This document shows positions 54,878 to 64,000 of a DNA stretch of 64,000 bases, piece after piece. Below the pieces are notes generated by a model. It was not told the origin of the DNA. It saw nothing but the letters and a program-made list of their open reading frames with translations, and ran no database searches. The number at the start of each line of letters is the position of its first letter. Positions within the stretch are counted from its first letter, which is position 1. A program made the position numbers and the translations under genes. Source of the stretch: Cedecea neteri (GTDB taxonomy: Bacteria > Pseudomonadota > Gammaproteobacteria > Enterobacterales > Enterobacteriaceae); assembly GCF_000757825.1 (NCBI RefSeq), contig NZ_CP009451.1, positions 4,278,001-4,342,000 on the forward strand, written 5' to 3'.

Positions 54878-56091
54878 ACATCATGCAGTTTAATGTGCGC
54901 CTTGCTGAAGGCGGCGCGGCAGGCGTGGCGCTTGACCTTCATCAACGTGCTCGCCTGGCCGGATTATCTTCACGTTTTATCTACGGTTACGGCAAGGGCG
55001 GAAAGAAAAGCGCCAGCCACGATCTCTACCAGGACGTTGAAAAGCATACGCCGCGCCTGGTGTCCGTCGCCAATATCGCCCTGTTCCGTTTCCTGAATCG
55101 CGATCCGTTTGGCAACCTGAACAAGCTTTACCGGCGCGTCACCCGTAGCCAGCAGCCCGTGGTGCTGCATTTTCACGTGGTGCATAGCTACTGGCTGAAC
55201 CTGGAAGAAATGGTGTCGTTTTGCCAGCGGGTGAAGGCGCATAAACCGGACGTGACCTTCGTCTGGACGCTGCATGACCACTGGAGCATTACCGGCCGCT
55301 GCGCTTTCCTCGACGGCTGCGAAGGCTGGAAAACGGGCTGCGTCAAATGCCCGACGCTGAACAACTATCCACCGGTGAAGGTCGATAAGGCCCATCAGCA
55401 AGTGGAGGGAAAACGCCAGCTGTTCCGTGAAATGCTGGCACTTGGCTGCAGGTTTATTTCTCCCAGCCAGCACGTGGCGGAAGCCTTTAACCAGCTCTAT
55501 GGGGCAGGGCGCTGCAAAATCATCAATAACGGTATCGACGTGGCAACCGAGGCGATTCTGGCCGAGCTGCCTGAAAGCGGCGTGGCAACGGCAAAACCCC
55601 GCGTGGCGATTGTGGCCCATGACCTGCGCTATGACGGCAAAACCAACCAGAAGCTGGTGCAGGCGATGATGGCGCTGGGGGACAGCATTGAGCTGCATAC
55701 CTTCGGCAAGTTCTCGCCGTTTGAAGGCGCTAACGTGGTGAACCACGGCTACATGACCGACAAACGCGCGCTGATGAGCGAGCTGAATACCATGGACAGC
55801 CTGGTGTTCAGTTCCCGGGTGGATAACTACCCGCTGATCCTATGTGAAGCGCTTTCTATCGGCGTGCCGGTGGTAGCGACGAGCAGCGAAGCGGCAGACG
55901 AAGTTCTGCGCAAGGTAGGCGGCAAGACTTTCACGCCTGAGCAGGTTCTGGCGCTGGTGCAACTCAAAAAAGCGCAGCTGGCGGAGCAGGTGTTCGCCAC
56001 CGATTTAGCGACCTTCCGCGCAGCCAGCCGTCAGGCCTACAGCGGCAAACAGATGCTGGAGGAGTATGTCTCGTTCTATCAGGGTCTGTAG
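54874..56091 (+). CDS. wcaC: Colanic acid glycosyltransferase WcaC (GT4-like)
   Basis: 405-aa GT-B fold transferase. The N-terminal half contains LHFHVVHSYWLNLEEMV and TLHDHWSITGRCAFLDGCEGWKTGC, and the C-terminal donor domain ends near YPLILCEALSIGVPVVATSSEAADEVL, the E-X7-E type nucleotide-sugar site of family GT4. It matches E. coli WcaC (405 aa). The start overlaps wcaB by 4 nt and its end overlaps wcaD by 26 nt. Confidence 0.94.
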   Translation: MNIMQFNVRLAEGGAAGVALDLHQRARLAGLSSRFIYGYGKGGKKSASHDLYQDVEKHTPRLVSVANIALFRFLNRDPFGNLNKLYRRVTRSQQPVVLHFHVVHSYWLNLEEMVSFCQRVKAHKPDVTFVWTLHDHWSITGRCAFLDGCEGWKTGCVKCPTLNNYPPVKVDKAHQQVEGKRQLFREMLALGCRFISPSQHVAEAFNQLYGAGRCKIINNGIDVATEAILAELPESGVATAKPRVAIVAHDLRYDGKTNQKLVQAMMALGDSIELHTFGKFSPFEGANVVNHGYMTDKRALMSELNTMDSLVFSSRVDNYPLILCEALSIGVPVVATSSEAADEVLRKVGGKTFTPEQVLALVQLKKAQLAEQVFATDLATFRAASRQAYSGKQMLEEYVSFYQGL

Positions 56092-57298
56092 CTATCTGCT
56101 GCTGCCGTTTATCTATCTGGTGGTGAACGTCAAGCTGGCCTCCCTCGGGGAAAGTTTTCCGATAACCATTGTGACGTTCCTGCCGGCTATCTTGTTTTTG
56201 TATATTGAGCGCATCAACCTTAAAAAGCTGATGATTGCGCTTGGGGTAGGGGCCGGACTCACGGCGTTTAACTACATTTTTGGCCAGTCGCTGGACCCCG
56301 GCAAATACGTCACCTCAATGATGCTGTTTGTCTATATTGTGCTGATTCTCGGGATGACCTGGAGCTGCCGCTTCAAGACTATTTCACAGCGAAATCACCG
56401 TAAGATACTGCGCTTTTTCTATGGCGTGGTGGGGATTATCGTGGCGCTTGCCGCGGCGGAAATGGCCCAGATTATCCTGACCGGCGGCAGCAGTCTGATT
56501 GAGAAAATTTCGAAATTTCTCATTTACAGTAACAGCTACGTGCTCAACTTTATTAGCTTCGGCGGGCGACGCACCACGGCGCTCTATTTCGAACCCGCGT
56601 TCTTCGCCCTGGCATTAATCTCAATTTGGCTCAGCATCAAACAGTTTGGTATCAAAACGCCGAAAACTGATGTTATGATTCTTTTAGGGATAATCCTTTC
56701 AGGATCTTTCTCCGGGGTGATGACGTTTATTTTGTTTTACCTGCTGGAGTGGGCGTTCCAATACCTTAATAAAAGTGCCATTAAAAAGAAGTTGCCGTTA
56801 GCGATTATTTCTTTGGCGGTGTTTCTGATCGGTCTGGTGTTTGCATTTCCTTATATTGCAACCCGAATCGGTGATTTAGGCACGGAAGGATCTTCATCGT
56901 ATTACCGCATAATTGGTCCGTTAGCCATGGTCGGTTATTCTCTGGCGAACGTTGATGGCGTTGTGCGTTTTGGTTCACTCTATGAATATGTCGCATCATT
57001 CGGAATATTCAACGGTGCGGACGTAGGGAAAACCGTGGACAATGGACTGTATCTGCTGATTATTTATTTCTCATGGTTTGCTGTATTAATGACCGTTGGC
57101 TATATGTGGCGAGTCATGAAAATGATGCGCAATGCATTTGGCAATAATGAGAATTATCGTGTTCAGCTTTGGTTGTTTATGCCTGTATCCTTGTTTTTTA
57201 CCGGTTCAATTTTCAGCCCGGAATATGCATTTTTAATTGTTTGCCCATTTATTTTGCGTAAAGCAATTAAGGGTTCGCTGCCAGGAGGTGCGCAATAA
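56066..57298 (+). CDS. wcaD: Colanic acid polymerase WcaD (Wzy-like)
   Basis: 410-aa inner-membrane protein with about ten hydrophobic helices and a large periplasmic loop, the profile of a Wzy-type polymerase that joins repeat units at the periplasmic face. The blocks [23 protein letters not shown] and [22 protein letters not shown] match E. coli WcaD (405 aa). The start lies inside wcaC (26-nt overlap) in a different frame, which implies translational coupling. The gene's second half is richer in A+T than its neighbours, as is common in Wzy genes. Confidence 0.93.
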   Translation: MSRSIRVCSYLLLPFIYLVVNVKLASLGESFPITIVTFLPAILFLYIERINLKKLMIALGVGAGLTAFNYIFGQSLDPGKYVTSMMLFVYIVLILGMTWSCRFKTISQRNHRKILRFFYGVVGIIVALAAAEMAQIILTGGSSLIEKISKFLIYSNSYVLNFISFGGRRTTALYFEPAFFALALISIWLSIKQFGIKTPKTDVMILLGIILSGSFSGVMTFILFYLLEWAFQYLNKSAIKKKLPLAIISLAVFLIGLVFAFPYIATRIGDLGTEGSSSYYRIIGPLAMVGYSLANVDGVVRFGSLYEYVASFGIFNGADVGKTVDNGLYLLIIYFSWFAVLMTVGYMWRVMKMMRNAFGNNENYRVQLWLFMPVSLFFTGSIFSPEYAFLIVCPFILRKAIKGSLPGGAQ

Positions 57299-58050
57299 TG
57301 TTATTAAGTGTTATTACAGTCGCATGGCGTAATTATGACGGGGTAGTGAAAACCTGGCAATCACTGGCGCATCTGGCACAGGCCAAAGGCATTGAGTTTG
57401 AATGGATTGTCGTTGACGGCAATTCTCCGGACGGCACGGCCGAGTTTCTTGCTGGCCTGCAGGGCCAGTACAACCTGCGCTTTGTCAGCGAGAAAGACAA
57501 CGGCATTTACGATGCGATGAACAAAGGGATCGCCATGGCGCAGGGGCGTTACGCGCTCTTTCTGAACTCCGGCGATGCCTTTCACCCTGAAATTGCCGGG
57601 GTGATTCATCAGCTGGCAGCCGAAGGCGAACGTGACAATGCGATGGTCATCGGCGATGCGCTTCTGGACTTTGGCGACGGCAATAAAATTCGCCGCAGCG
57701 CTAAACGTGGCTGGTATATCTATCACAGCCTGCCGGCAAGCCATCAGGCTATCTTTTTCCCGTTATCCGGCCTGCGTAAATACCCTTACGATCTGCAATA
57801 TAAAGTCTCATCCGATTATGCGCTGGCGGCAAAAATGTATAAAAGCGGCTATGCCTTCAAACGTATCAAAGGCCTGGTGTCTGAATTCTCAATGGGCGGC
57901 GTCTCTACCTCTAATAACGTTGAGTTGTGCCGGGATGCAAAAAACGTGCAGCGTAAAATTTTACGCGTGCCGGGATTCATTGCAGAACTCTCTTTTCAAC
58001 TGCGGTTAAAAACAACCGGCAAAGCCAAAGCGCTTTATAACAAAACCTAA
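57298..58050 (+). CDS. wcaE: Colanic acid glycosyltransferase WcaE (GT2)
   Basis: 250-aa GT2 transferase. It opens [19 protein letters not shown]; the nucleotide site reads [17 protein letters not shown], and the metal-binding region [11 protein letters not shown] stands in place of a classical DXD. Similar to E. coli WcaE (248 aa). The start ATG overlaps the wcaD stop by 1 nt, with GGAGG upstream. Confidence 0.93.
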   Translation: MLLSVITVAWRNYDGVVKTWQSLAHLAQAKGIEFEWIVVDGNSPDGTAEFLAGLQGQYNLRFVSEKDNGIYDAMNKGIAMAQGRYALFLNSGDAFHPEIAGVIHQLAAEGERDNAMVIGDALLDFGDGNKIRRSAKRGWYIYHSLPASHQAIFFPLSGLRKYPYDLQYKVSSDYALAAKMYKSGYAFKRIKGLVSEFSMGGVSTSNNVELCRDAKNVQRKILRVPGFIAELSFQLRLKTTGKAKALYNKT

Positions 58051-58067
58051 AGCACACGGGAAATATT

Positions 58068-58607
58068 ATGCAGGATTTAAGCGGCTTCAGTGTACCGAGG
58101 GGATTTCGCGGCGCGAGCGGCATTAAAGTGCAATTGTGGTGGGCGGTACAGGCCACGCTGTTCGCCTGGTCACCACAGATTTTATATCCATGGCGTGCCT
58201 TTTTATTACGCATGTTCGGGGCGAAGGTAGGCAAAAAAGTTGTTATTCGTCCCTCGGTGAAAATTACCTACCCATGGAAATTAACGCTTGGGGATTATGC
58301 CTGGGTTGGCGATGACGCGGTGCTTTATACCCTCGGCGAAATTACCATCGGCGCAAACTCCGTGGTGTCGCAAAAGTGTTATTTGTGCACCGGCAGCCAC
58401 GATTATATGAGCCAGCATTTTGATATTACCCAGTCACCGATTGTTATCGGCGAAAAATGCTGGCTGGCAACGGATGTGTTTGTTTCCCCTGGCGTCACGA
58501 TAGGCGATGGCTGCGTCGTGGGGGCAAGGAGCAGCGTTTATAAATCATTACCGGCGAACGCCGTTTGCCGGGGTAACCCGGCAGTAAAAATACGCGAACG
58601 CGCGTGA
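58068..58607 (+). CDS. wcaF: Colanic acid acetyltransferase WcaF
   Basis: 179-aa hexapeptide-repeat O-acetyltransferase of the WcaF/maltose-acetyltransferase type. The N-terminal [23 protein letters not shown] is followed by left-handed beta-helix turns ([65 protein letters not shown] region) with the catalytic His in GSHDY. It acetylates a fucose of colanic acid in E. coli (182 aa there). A 55-nt gap with GGAAATATC leads to gmd. Confidence 0.93.
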   Translation: MQDLSGFSVPRGFRGASGIKVQLWWAVQATLFAWSPQILYPWRAFLLRMFGAKVGKKVVIRPSVKITYPWKLTLGDYAWVGDDAVLYTLGEITIGANSVVSQKCYLCTGSHDYMSQHFDITQSPIVIGEKCWLATDVFVSPGVTIGDGCVVGARSSVYKSLPANAVCRGNPAVKIRERA

Positions 58608-58662
58608 GCGCTCTTTATTTAAAGAAAAGCTCTTATTTTTATCTTCAATCATAGGAAATATC

Positions 58663-59784
<1,122 letters not shown>

Positions 59785-59786
59785 GT

Positions 59787-60752
59787 ATGAATAAGAAACG
59801 TATCTTTGTTGCCGGTCACCGTGGCATGGTCGGCTCGGCCATTGTCCGCCAGCTCGGGCAGCGTGATGACGTTGAGCTGGTGCTGCGCGGGCGCGATGAG
59901 CTGAACCTGCTGGACAGCGGCGAGGTGAATGCCTTTTTCGCCAGTGAGAAAATCGATCAGGTTTACCTGGCGGCGGCAAAAGTGGGCGGCATCGTTGCTA
60001 ATAACACGTTCCCGGCGGAGTTCATCTACGAGAACATGATGATCGAAAGCAACATTATTCATGCCGCGCACACGCACGGCGTGAACAAACTGTTGTTCCT
60101 CGGCTCATCCTGTATTTATCCGAAGATGGCGCAGCAGCCGATGGCCGAAAGCGAGCTGTTGCAGGGCACGCTTGAAGCCACGAACGAGCCGTATGCCATT
60201 GCCAAGATTGCCGGTATCAAGCTGTGTGAGTCCTACAATCGCCAGTACGGGCGGGATTACCGTTCGGTAATGCCGACTAACCTGTACGGGCCGAACGACA
60301 ACTTCCACCCGAGCAACTCGCACGTCATTCCGGCCCTGCTGCGCCGCTTCCATGAAGCCACGCAGGAGAACGCGCCTGACGTGGTGGTGTGGGGCAGCGG
60401 CACGCCGATGCGCGAGTTCTTGCACGTCGATGACATGGCTGCGGCCAGCATTCACGTGATGGAGCTGGCCCAGGAAGTGTGGCAGGAGAACACCGACCCG
60501 ATGCTGTCGCACATTAACGTCGGCACCGGCGTGGACTGCACGATCCGCGAGCTGGCGCAGACGCTGGCGAAAGTGACCGGCTACCGTGGTCGCGTGGTGT
60601 TTGACGCCACGAAGCCGGACGGCACGCCGCGTAAGCTGCTGGACGTTTCCCGCCTGCATCGACTCGGCTGGTATCACGAGATTACCCTGGAAGCTGGTCT
60701 CGCCAGCACCTACCAGTGGTTCCTCGAAAACCAGCAGCGGTTCCGGGGGTAG
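59787..60752 (+). CDS. fcl: GDP-L-fucose synthase Fcl (WcaG)
   Basis: 321-aa SDR epimerase-reductase that turns GDP-4-keto-6-deoxymannose into GDP-L-fucose with NADPH. The dinucleotide motif is [16 protein letters not shown], then the Ser in [15 protein letters not shown] and the YxxxK motif in [16 protein letters not shown]. The [10 protein letters not shown] block near residue 210 is typical. It has the E. coli length. It lies between gmd and gmm with 2-nt gaps, so the three sugar-nucleotide genes are tightly coupled. Confidence 0.97.
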   Translation: MNKKRIFVAGHRGMVGSAIVRQLGQRDDVELVLRGRDELNLLDSGEVNAFFASEKIDQVYLAAAKVGGIVANNTFPAEFIYENMMIESNIIHAAHTHGVNKLLFLGSSCIYPKMAQQPMAESELLQGTLEATNEPYAIAKIAGIKLCESYNRQYGRDYRSVMPTNLYGPNDNFHPSNSHVIPALLRRFHEATQENAPDVVVWGSGTPMREFLHVDDMAAASIHVMELAQEVWQENTDPMLSHINVGTGVDCTIRELAQTLAKVTGYRGRVVFDATKPDGTPRKLLDVSRLHRLGWYHEITLEAGLASTYQWFLENQQRFRG

Positions 60753-60754
60753 GT

Positions 60755-61234
60755 ATGTTTCTTAGCGCTGAAGATTTTGCCACCGTAGTGAGCGCGACTC
60801 CGCTTATCTCAATCGATCTTATCGTCGAAAACCAGGCGGGCGAGTTCCTGCTGGGTTTGCGAACCAATCGCCCTGCAAAGGGCTTTTGGTTTGTGCCGGG
60901 CGGCCGCGTGCAGAAGGATGAGACCCTGGCTAATGCGTTTATGCGCCTGACGGAGGCGGAGCTGGGCTCGGCCTTCACCCTTGCAGAGGGTGAATTTTAC
61001 GGCGTCTGGCAGCATTTTTACGGCGATAACTTCTCCGGGAAAGATTTCTCGACGCATTACGTGGTGCTCGGCTTCCGCCTGCGGGTGGACGACAAGCAGC
61101 TAAATCTGCCGGCCGAGCAGCATAAAGCGTACTGCTGGCTGACGCCGGAAGCGCTGCTCAAGCGTGAGGACGTGCACGATAACAGCCGCGCTTACTTCAT
61201 TAAGCAGGGCAAAGGGAAGGTACCGGGCTTATGA
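60755..61234 (+). CDS. gmm: GDP-mannose mannosyl hydrolase Gmm (WcaH)
   Basis: 159-aa Nudix-fold enzyme that hydrolyses GDP-mannose and GDP-glucose by attack at the sugar C1. The altered Nudix box runs [23 protein letters not shown], with the expected missing residues compared with pyrophosphatases of the family (key pieces GGRVQKDET and RLTEAELG). The ATG at 60755 lies 2 nt after the fcl stop; the frame opens 13 codons further upstream inside fcl. Its end overlaps wcaI by 4 nt. It may adjust the GDP-mannose/GDP-fucose balance. Confidence 0.94.
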   Translation: MFLSAEDFATVVSATPLISIDLIVENQAGEFLLGLRTNRPAKGFWFVPGGRVQKDETLANAFMRLTEAELGSAFTLAEGEFYGVWQHFYGDNFSGKDFSTHYVVLGFRLRVDDKQLNLPAEQHKAYCWLTPEALLKREDVHDNSRAYFIKQGKGKVPGL

Positions 61235-62451
61235 AAATTCTGGTCTACGGCATTAACTATTCACCGGAGCTGACCGGCATCGGCAAGTACACCGGTGAAA
61301 TGGTGGAGTGGATGACCAGCCAGGGCCATGAGGTGCGGGTGATCACCGCGCCTCCTTACTATCCGGTGTGGAAAGTTCACCCGGACTACTCGGCATGGAA
61401 ATACAAAAAAGAGCAGGGTAAGGCTACCGTCTGGCGCTGCCCGCTGTATGTGCCAAAGCAGCCTTCTACGCTCAAGCGCCTGCTGCATTTAGGCAGTTTC
61501 GCGCTGAGCTCATTTTTCCCGCTTCTCGCCCAGCGCGGCTGGAAGCCAGATCGCGTGATTGGCGTGGTGCCGACGCTGTTTTGCGTGCCGGGGATGCGCC
61601 TGCTCGCAAAATTGAGCGGGGCACGCACGCTGCTGCATATCCAGGATTATGAAGTGGACGCGATGCTTGGCCTGGGTATGGCAGGTAAGACGCCGGGCAA
61701 AATTGCTCGCCTTGCGCAGCGCTTTGAAAAGAGCGGCCTGCACAACGTCGATAACGTCTCCACTATTTCCCGCTCAATGATGAATAAAGCCACCGAGAAA
61801 GGCGTAGATCCGCAGCGGGTGATTTTCTTCCCTAACTGGTCGGAAGTGGCTCGTTTTCGCGATGTTGCGCCCGAGCAAATCGAAGCCGTTCGCCATGCGC
61901 TCAACCTGCCGGCAGATAAAAAAATCGTGCTGTACTCCGGCAATATTGGCGAAAAACAAGGGCTGGAAACGGTGATTGAAGTGGCGGGCCGGTTCGCCGG
62001 GAGCCCGTACCTGTTTGTGATTGTTGGCCAGGGCGGCGGCAAAGAGCGGCTCGAAAAACTGGTGCATGTTCACGGGCTGAATAATGTGGTTTTCCACCCG
62101 CTACAGTCTTACGAAGCGCTCCCGGCGCTGCTTGGCCTGGCCGACTGTCATCTGGTTATCCAACGTCGTGGGGCGGCGGATGCCGTACTGCCTTCAAAAC
62201 TGACCAATATCCTGGCCGTAGGCGGCAATGCGGTGATTACCGCCGAGCCGGAAACCGAGCTGGGCCAGCTTTGCGAAGCTTATCCGGGCATAGCGGTTTG
62301 CGTGGTGCCCGAGTCCGCCGATGCGCTGGCGACGGGCATAGAACGGTGCCTGCAGCTTCCTCAAAACAACACGGTGGCACGTGAATATGCCGAACGCACG
62401 CTCGAAAAAGAGAACGTGTTAAGCCAATTTATTGCGGCCATCTCTTCATAA
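61231..62451 (+). CDS. wcaI: Colanic acid glycosyltransferase WcaI (GT4)
   Basis: 406-aa GT-B transferase of family GT4, assigned in E. coli to an early step that adds fucose to the glucosyl lipid. It opens [21 protein letters not shown] and has the donor-site region [18 protein letters not shown] and [20 protein letters not shown]. coli WcaI has 407 aa. The start overlaps gmm by 4 nt (ATGA) and manC follows after 17 nt. Confidence 0.94.
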   Translation: MKILVYGINYSPELTGIGKYTGEMVEWMTSQGHEVRVITAPPYYPVWKVHPDYSAWKYKKEQGKATVWRCPLYVPKQPSTLKRLLHLGSFALSSFFPLLAQRGWKPDRVIGVVPTLFCVPGMRLLAKLSGARTLLHIQDYEVDAMLGLGMAGKTPGKIARLAQRFEKSGLHNVDNVSTISRSMMNKATEKGVDPQRVIFFPNWSEVARFRDVAPEQIEAVRHALNLPADKKIVLYSGNIGEKQGLETVIEVAGRFAGSPYLFVIVGQGGGKERLEKLVHVHGLNNVVFHPLQSYEALPALLGLADCHLVIQRRGAADAVLPSKLTNILAVGGNAVITAEPETELGQLCEAYPGIAVCVVPESADALATGIERCLQLPQNNTVAREYAERTLEKENVLSQFIAAISS

Positions 62452-62468
62452 AAAGTCGGGGATAAATT

Positions 62469-63911
62469 ATGAGTCAGTCACAACTCTATCCGGTGATCAT
62501 GGCGGGCGGAAACGGCAGTCGCCTTTGGCCGCTGTCCCGCGTGCTGTACCCCAAGCAGTTCCTCTGCCTGAAAGGGGATCTGACCATGCTGCAAACCACC
62601 ATCAATCGCCTGAACGGGGTCGAGTGCGAAAGCCCGGTGGTGATTTGCAATGAGGAACACCGTTTTATCGTCGCCGAGCAGCTGCGCCAGCTAAATAAAC
62701 TGACCGAAAATATCGTGCTGGAACCCGCCGGGCGCAACACGGCTCCGGCCATCGCGCTGGCGGCGCTTGCGGCGCTGCGTAACCAGCCGCAGCAGGATCC
62801 GCTGATGCTGATTCTGGCCGCCGATCACGTCATCCAGAATGAAGAGGCCTTCCGTAACGCGGTGCGCAGCGCGATGCCTTACGCCGAGGCCGGTAAGCTG
62901 GTGACCTTTGGTATTGTTCCGGATCTGCCTGAAACGGGCTACGGCTATATTCGCCGTGGCGCCGTGTCTAACCCGGAAAACGGCGTTGATGCGCTGGCCT
63001 TTGGCGTGGCGCAGTTCGTCGAAAAACCTGACCTTTCTACAGCGCAGGCCTATGTTGCCAGCGGCGAGTACTACTGGAACAGCGGTATGTTCCTGTTCCG
63101 CGCTGGCCGTTACCTGGAAGAGCTGGCGAAGTTCCGCCCGGATATTCTGGCAGCCTGTGAAAAAGCGATGGCGAGCGTCGATCCGGATCTGGATTTTGTT
63201 CGCGTGGACGAGCAGGCATTCCTGGCCTGCCCGGATGAGTCCATCGACTACGCGGTGATGGAAAAAACCGCCGATGCGGTTGTGGTACCGATGGATGCGG
63301 GCTGGAGCGACGTAGGCTCCTGGTCTTCGCTATGGGAAATCAGCGCCAAGACCCCGGAAGGCAATGTGCACTACGGGGACGTTATCAGCCATGAAACCGA
63401 AAACAGCTACATCTATGCCGAGTCCGGCCTGGTCACCACCGTTGGCGTGAAGGATTTGGTGGTGGTGCAGACCAAAGACGCGGTGCTGATTGCTGACCGC
63501 GATCACGTCCAGAACGTGAAGAAAGTGGTGGAGAGAATCAAAGGCGATGGCCGTCACGAACACCACAATCACCGGGAAGTTTACCGTCCGTGGGGAAAAT
63601 ATGACTCCATTGATTCCGGGGATCGTTACCAGGTGAAGCGCATCACCGTCAAGCCGGGCGAGGGGCTTTCGCTGCAAATGCACCATCATCGTGCTGAGCA
63701 CTGGATTGTGGTGGCGGGCACCGCGAAGGTCACGCTGGGCGAGGAGGTCAAACTGCTGGGTGAAAACGAGTCTATTTATATCCCGCTCGGCATGACCCAC
63801 TGCCTGGAAAATCCCGGCAAAATTCCTCTCGACCTGATTGAGGTTCGCTCCGGTACCTACCTGGAAGAAGACGACATCGTCCGTTTCCAGGACCGCTACG
63901 GACGCATTTAA
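62469..63911 (+). CDS. manC: Mannose-1-phosphate guanylyltransferase ManC (CpsB)
   Basis: 480-aa enzyme that makes GDP-mannose from mannose 1-phosphate and GTP, feeding gmd and fcl. The N-terminal nucleotidyltransferase signature is [24 protein letters not shown] region (key piece [12 protein letters not shown]), with [14 protein letters not shown] for sugar binding, and a C-terminal cupin ([19 protein letters not shown]) typical of the type II PMI/GMP family. The phosphomannose-isomerase activity of bifunctional relatives is not assumed. E. coli CpsB has 478 aa. Confidence 0.95.
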   Translation: MSQSQLYPVIMAGGNGSRLWPLSRVLYPKQFLCLKGDLTMLQTTINRLNGVECESPVVICNEEHRFIVAEQLRQLNKLTENIVLEPAGRNTAPAIALAALAALRNQPQQDPLMLILAADHVIQNEEAFRNAVRSAMPYAEAGKLVTFGIVPDLPETGYGYIRRGAVSNPENGVDALAFGVAQFVEKPDLSTAQAYVASGEYYWNSGMFLFRAGRYLEELAKFRPDILAACEKAMASVDPDLDFVRVDEQAFLACPDESIDYAVMEKTADAVVVPMDAGWSDVGSWSSLWEISAKTPEGNVHYGDVISHETENSYIYAESGLVTTVGVKDLVVVQTKDAVLIADRDHVQNVKKVVERIKGDGRHEHHNHREVYRPWGKYDSIDSGDRYQVKRITVKPGEGLSLQMHHHRAEHWIVVAGTAKVTLGEEVKLLGENESIYIPLGMTHCLENPGKIPLDLIEVRSGTYLEEDDIVRFQDRYGRI

Positions 63912-63984
63912 TCCCTGATTGTAAACATTCTCCACGGGCCACGAACCCGTGGGTTGGGTAACTGTTGCCCGAAGGAGCGAAATC

Positions 63985-64000
63985 ATGCAGCAACTGACCT
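63985..64000 (+). CDS. manB: Phosphomannomutase ManB (CpsG), first codons only (cut by window edge)
   Basis: ATG at 63985, with AAGGAG 9 nt upstream, begins MQQLT, which corresponds to the MKKLTCFKAYDIRG start of E. coli CpsG. The place, 73 nt after manC, is also where cpsG is expected. Only five codons are visible, so the call rests mainly on context. Confidence 0.7.

Overview
The window is a 64 kb chromosomal segment of a member of the Enterobacteriaceae that is not E. coli itself (an Enterobacter-, Kosakonia- or Cedecea-like genome is plausible; the sequence alone does not settle the genus). From about 15.6 kb to the right end the gene order matches the E. coli K-12 backbone read leftwards: thiMD, yegW, yegVUT, fbaB, yegS, cyaR, trhP(yegQ), baeRS-mdtDCBA, yegD, alkA, dgcE(yegE), udk, dcd, asmA, yegH, then the colanic acid operon wza-wzb-wzc-wcaABCDEF-gmd-fcl-gmm-wcaI-manC and the first codons of manB(cpsG). 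Several K-12 genes are missing from this order: the gat operon between yegS and fbaB, yegX, yegP, and the yegI-pphC-yegL block, where a HigB/HigA-type toxin-antitoxin pair now sits.

The first 15.3 kb is accessory. It holds a truncated LysR gene divergent from an aldo/keto reductase, MFS and HbpS-like run; an asc (cryptic beta-glucoside) regulon ascG/ascFB with an AscG operator; a FecA-like TonB receptor without the signalling domain and an iron-complex binding protein, each behind its own Fur box; a LysR/azoreductase/DoxX cluster; a complete 1447-bp IS3-family (IS150-group) element with 3-bp target duplication; and lpxO.

Regulation visible in the DNA includes a TPP riboswitch on thiMD, a shared ATACC/TACCAATG motif in front of yegW and yegT, the CyaR small RNA with a class II CRP site at -41.5, a BaeR box before mdtA, and an RcsAB box plus JUMPstart/ops element in the 730-bp leader of the colanic acid operon.

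The most unusual feature is the 855-bp gap between fbaB and yegS. It has no credible gene, but about 573 nt (22785-23357) folds by eye into one nested architecture: an 11-bp closing helix, 10-bp, 13-bp and 15-bp long-range helices, a four-way junction, many local hairpins, and two hairpin loops that are perfectly complementary (UCCCG and CGGGA). G-U wobbles favour the + strand. I read it as a large structured non-coding RNA that I do not recognise. It occupies the position where K-12 has the gat operon.
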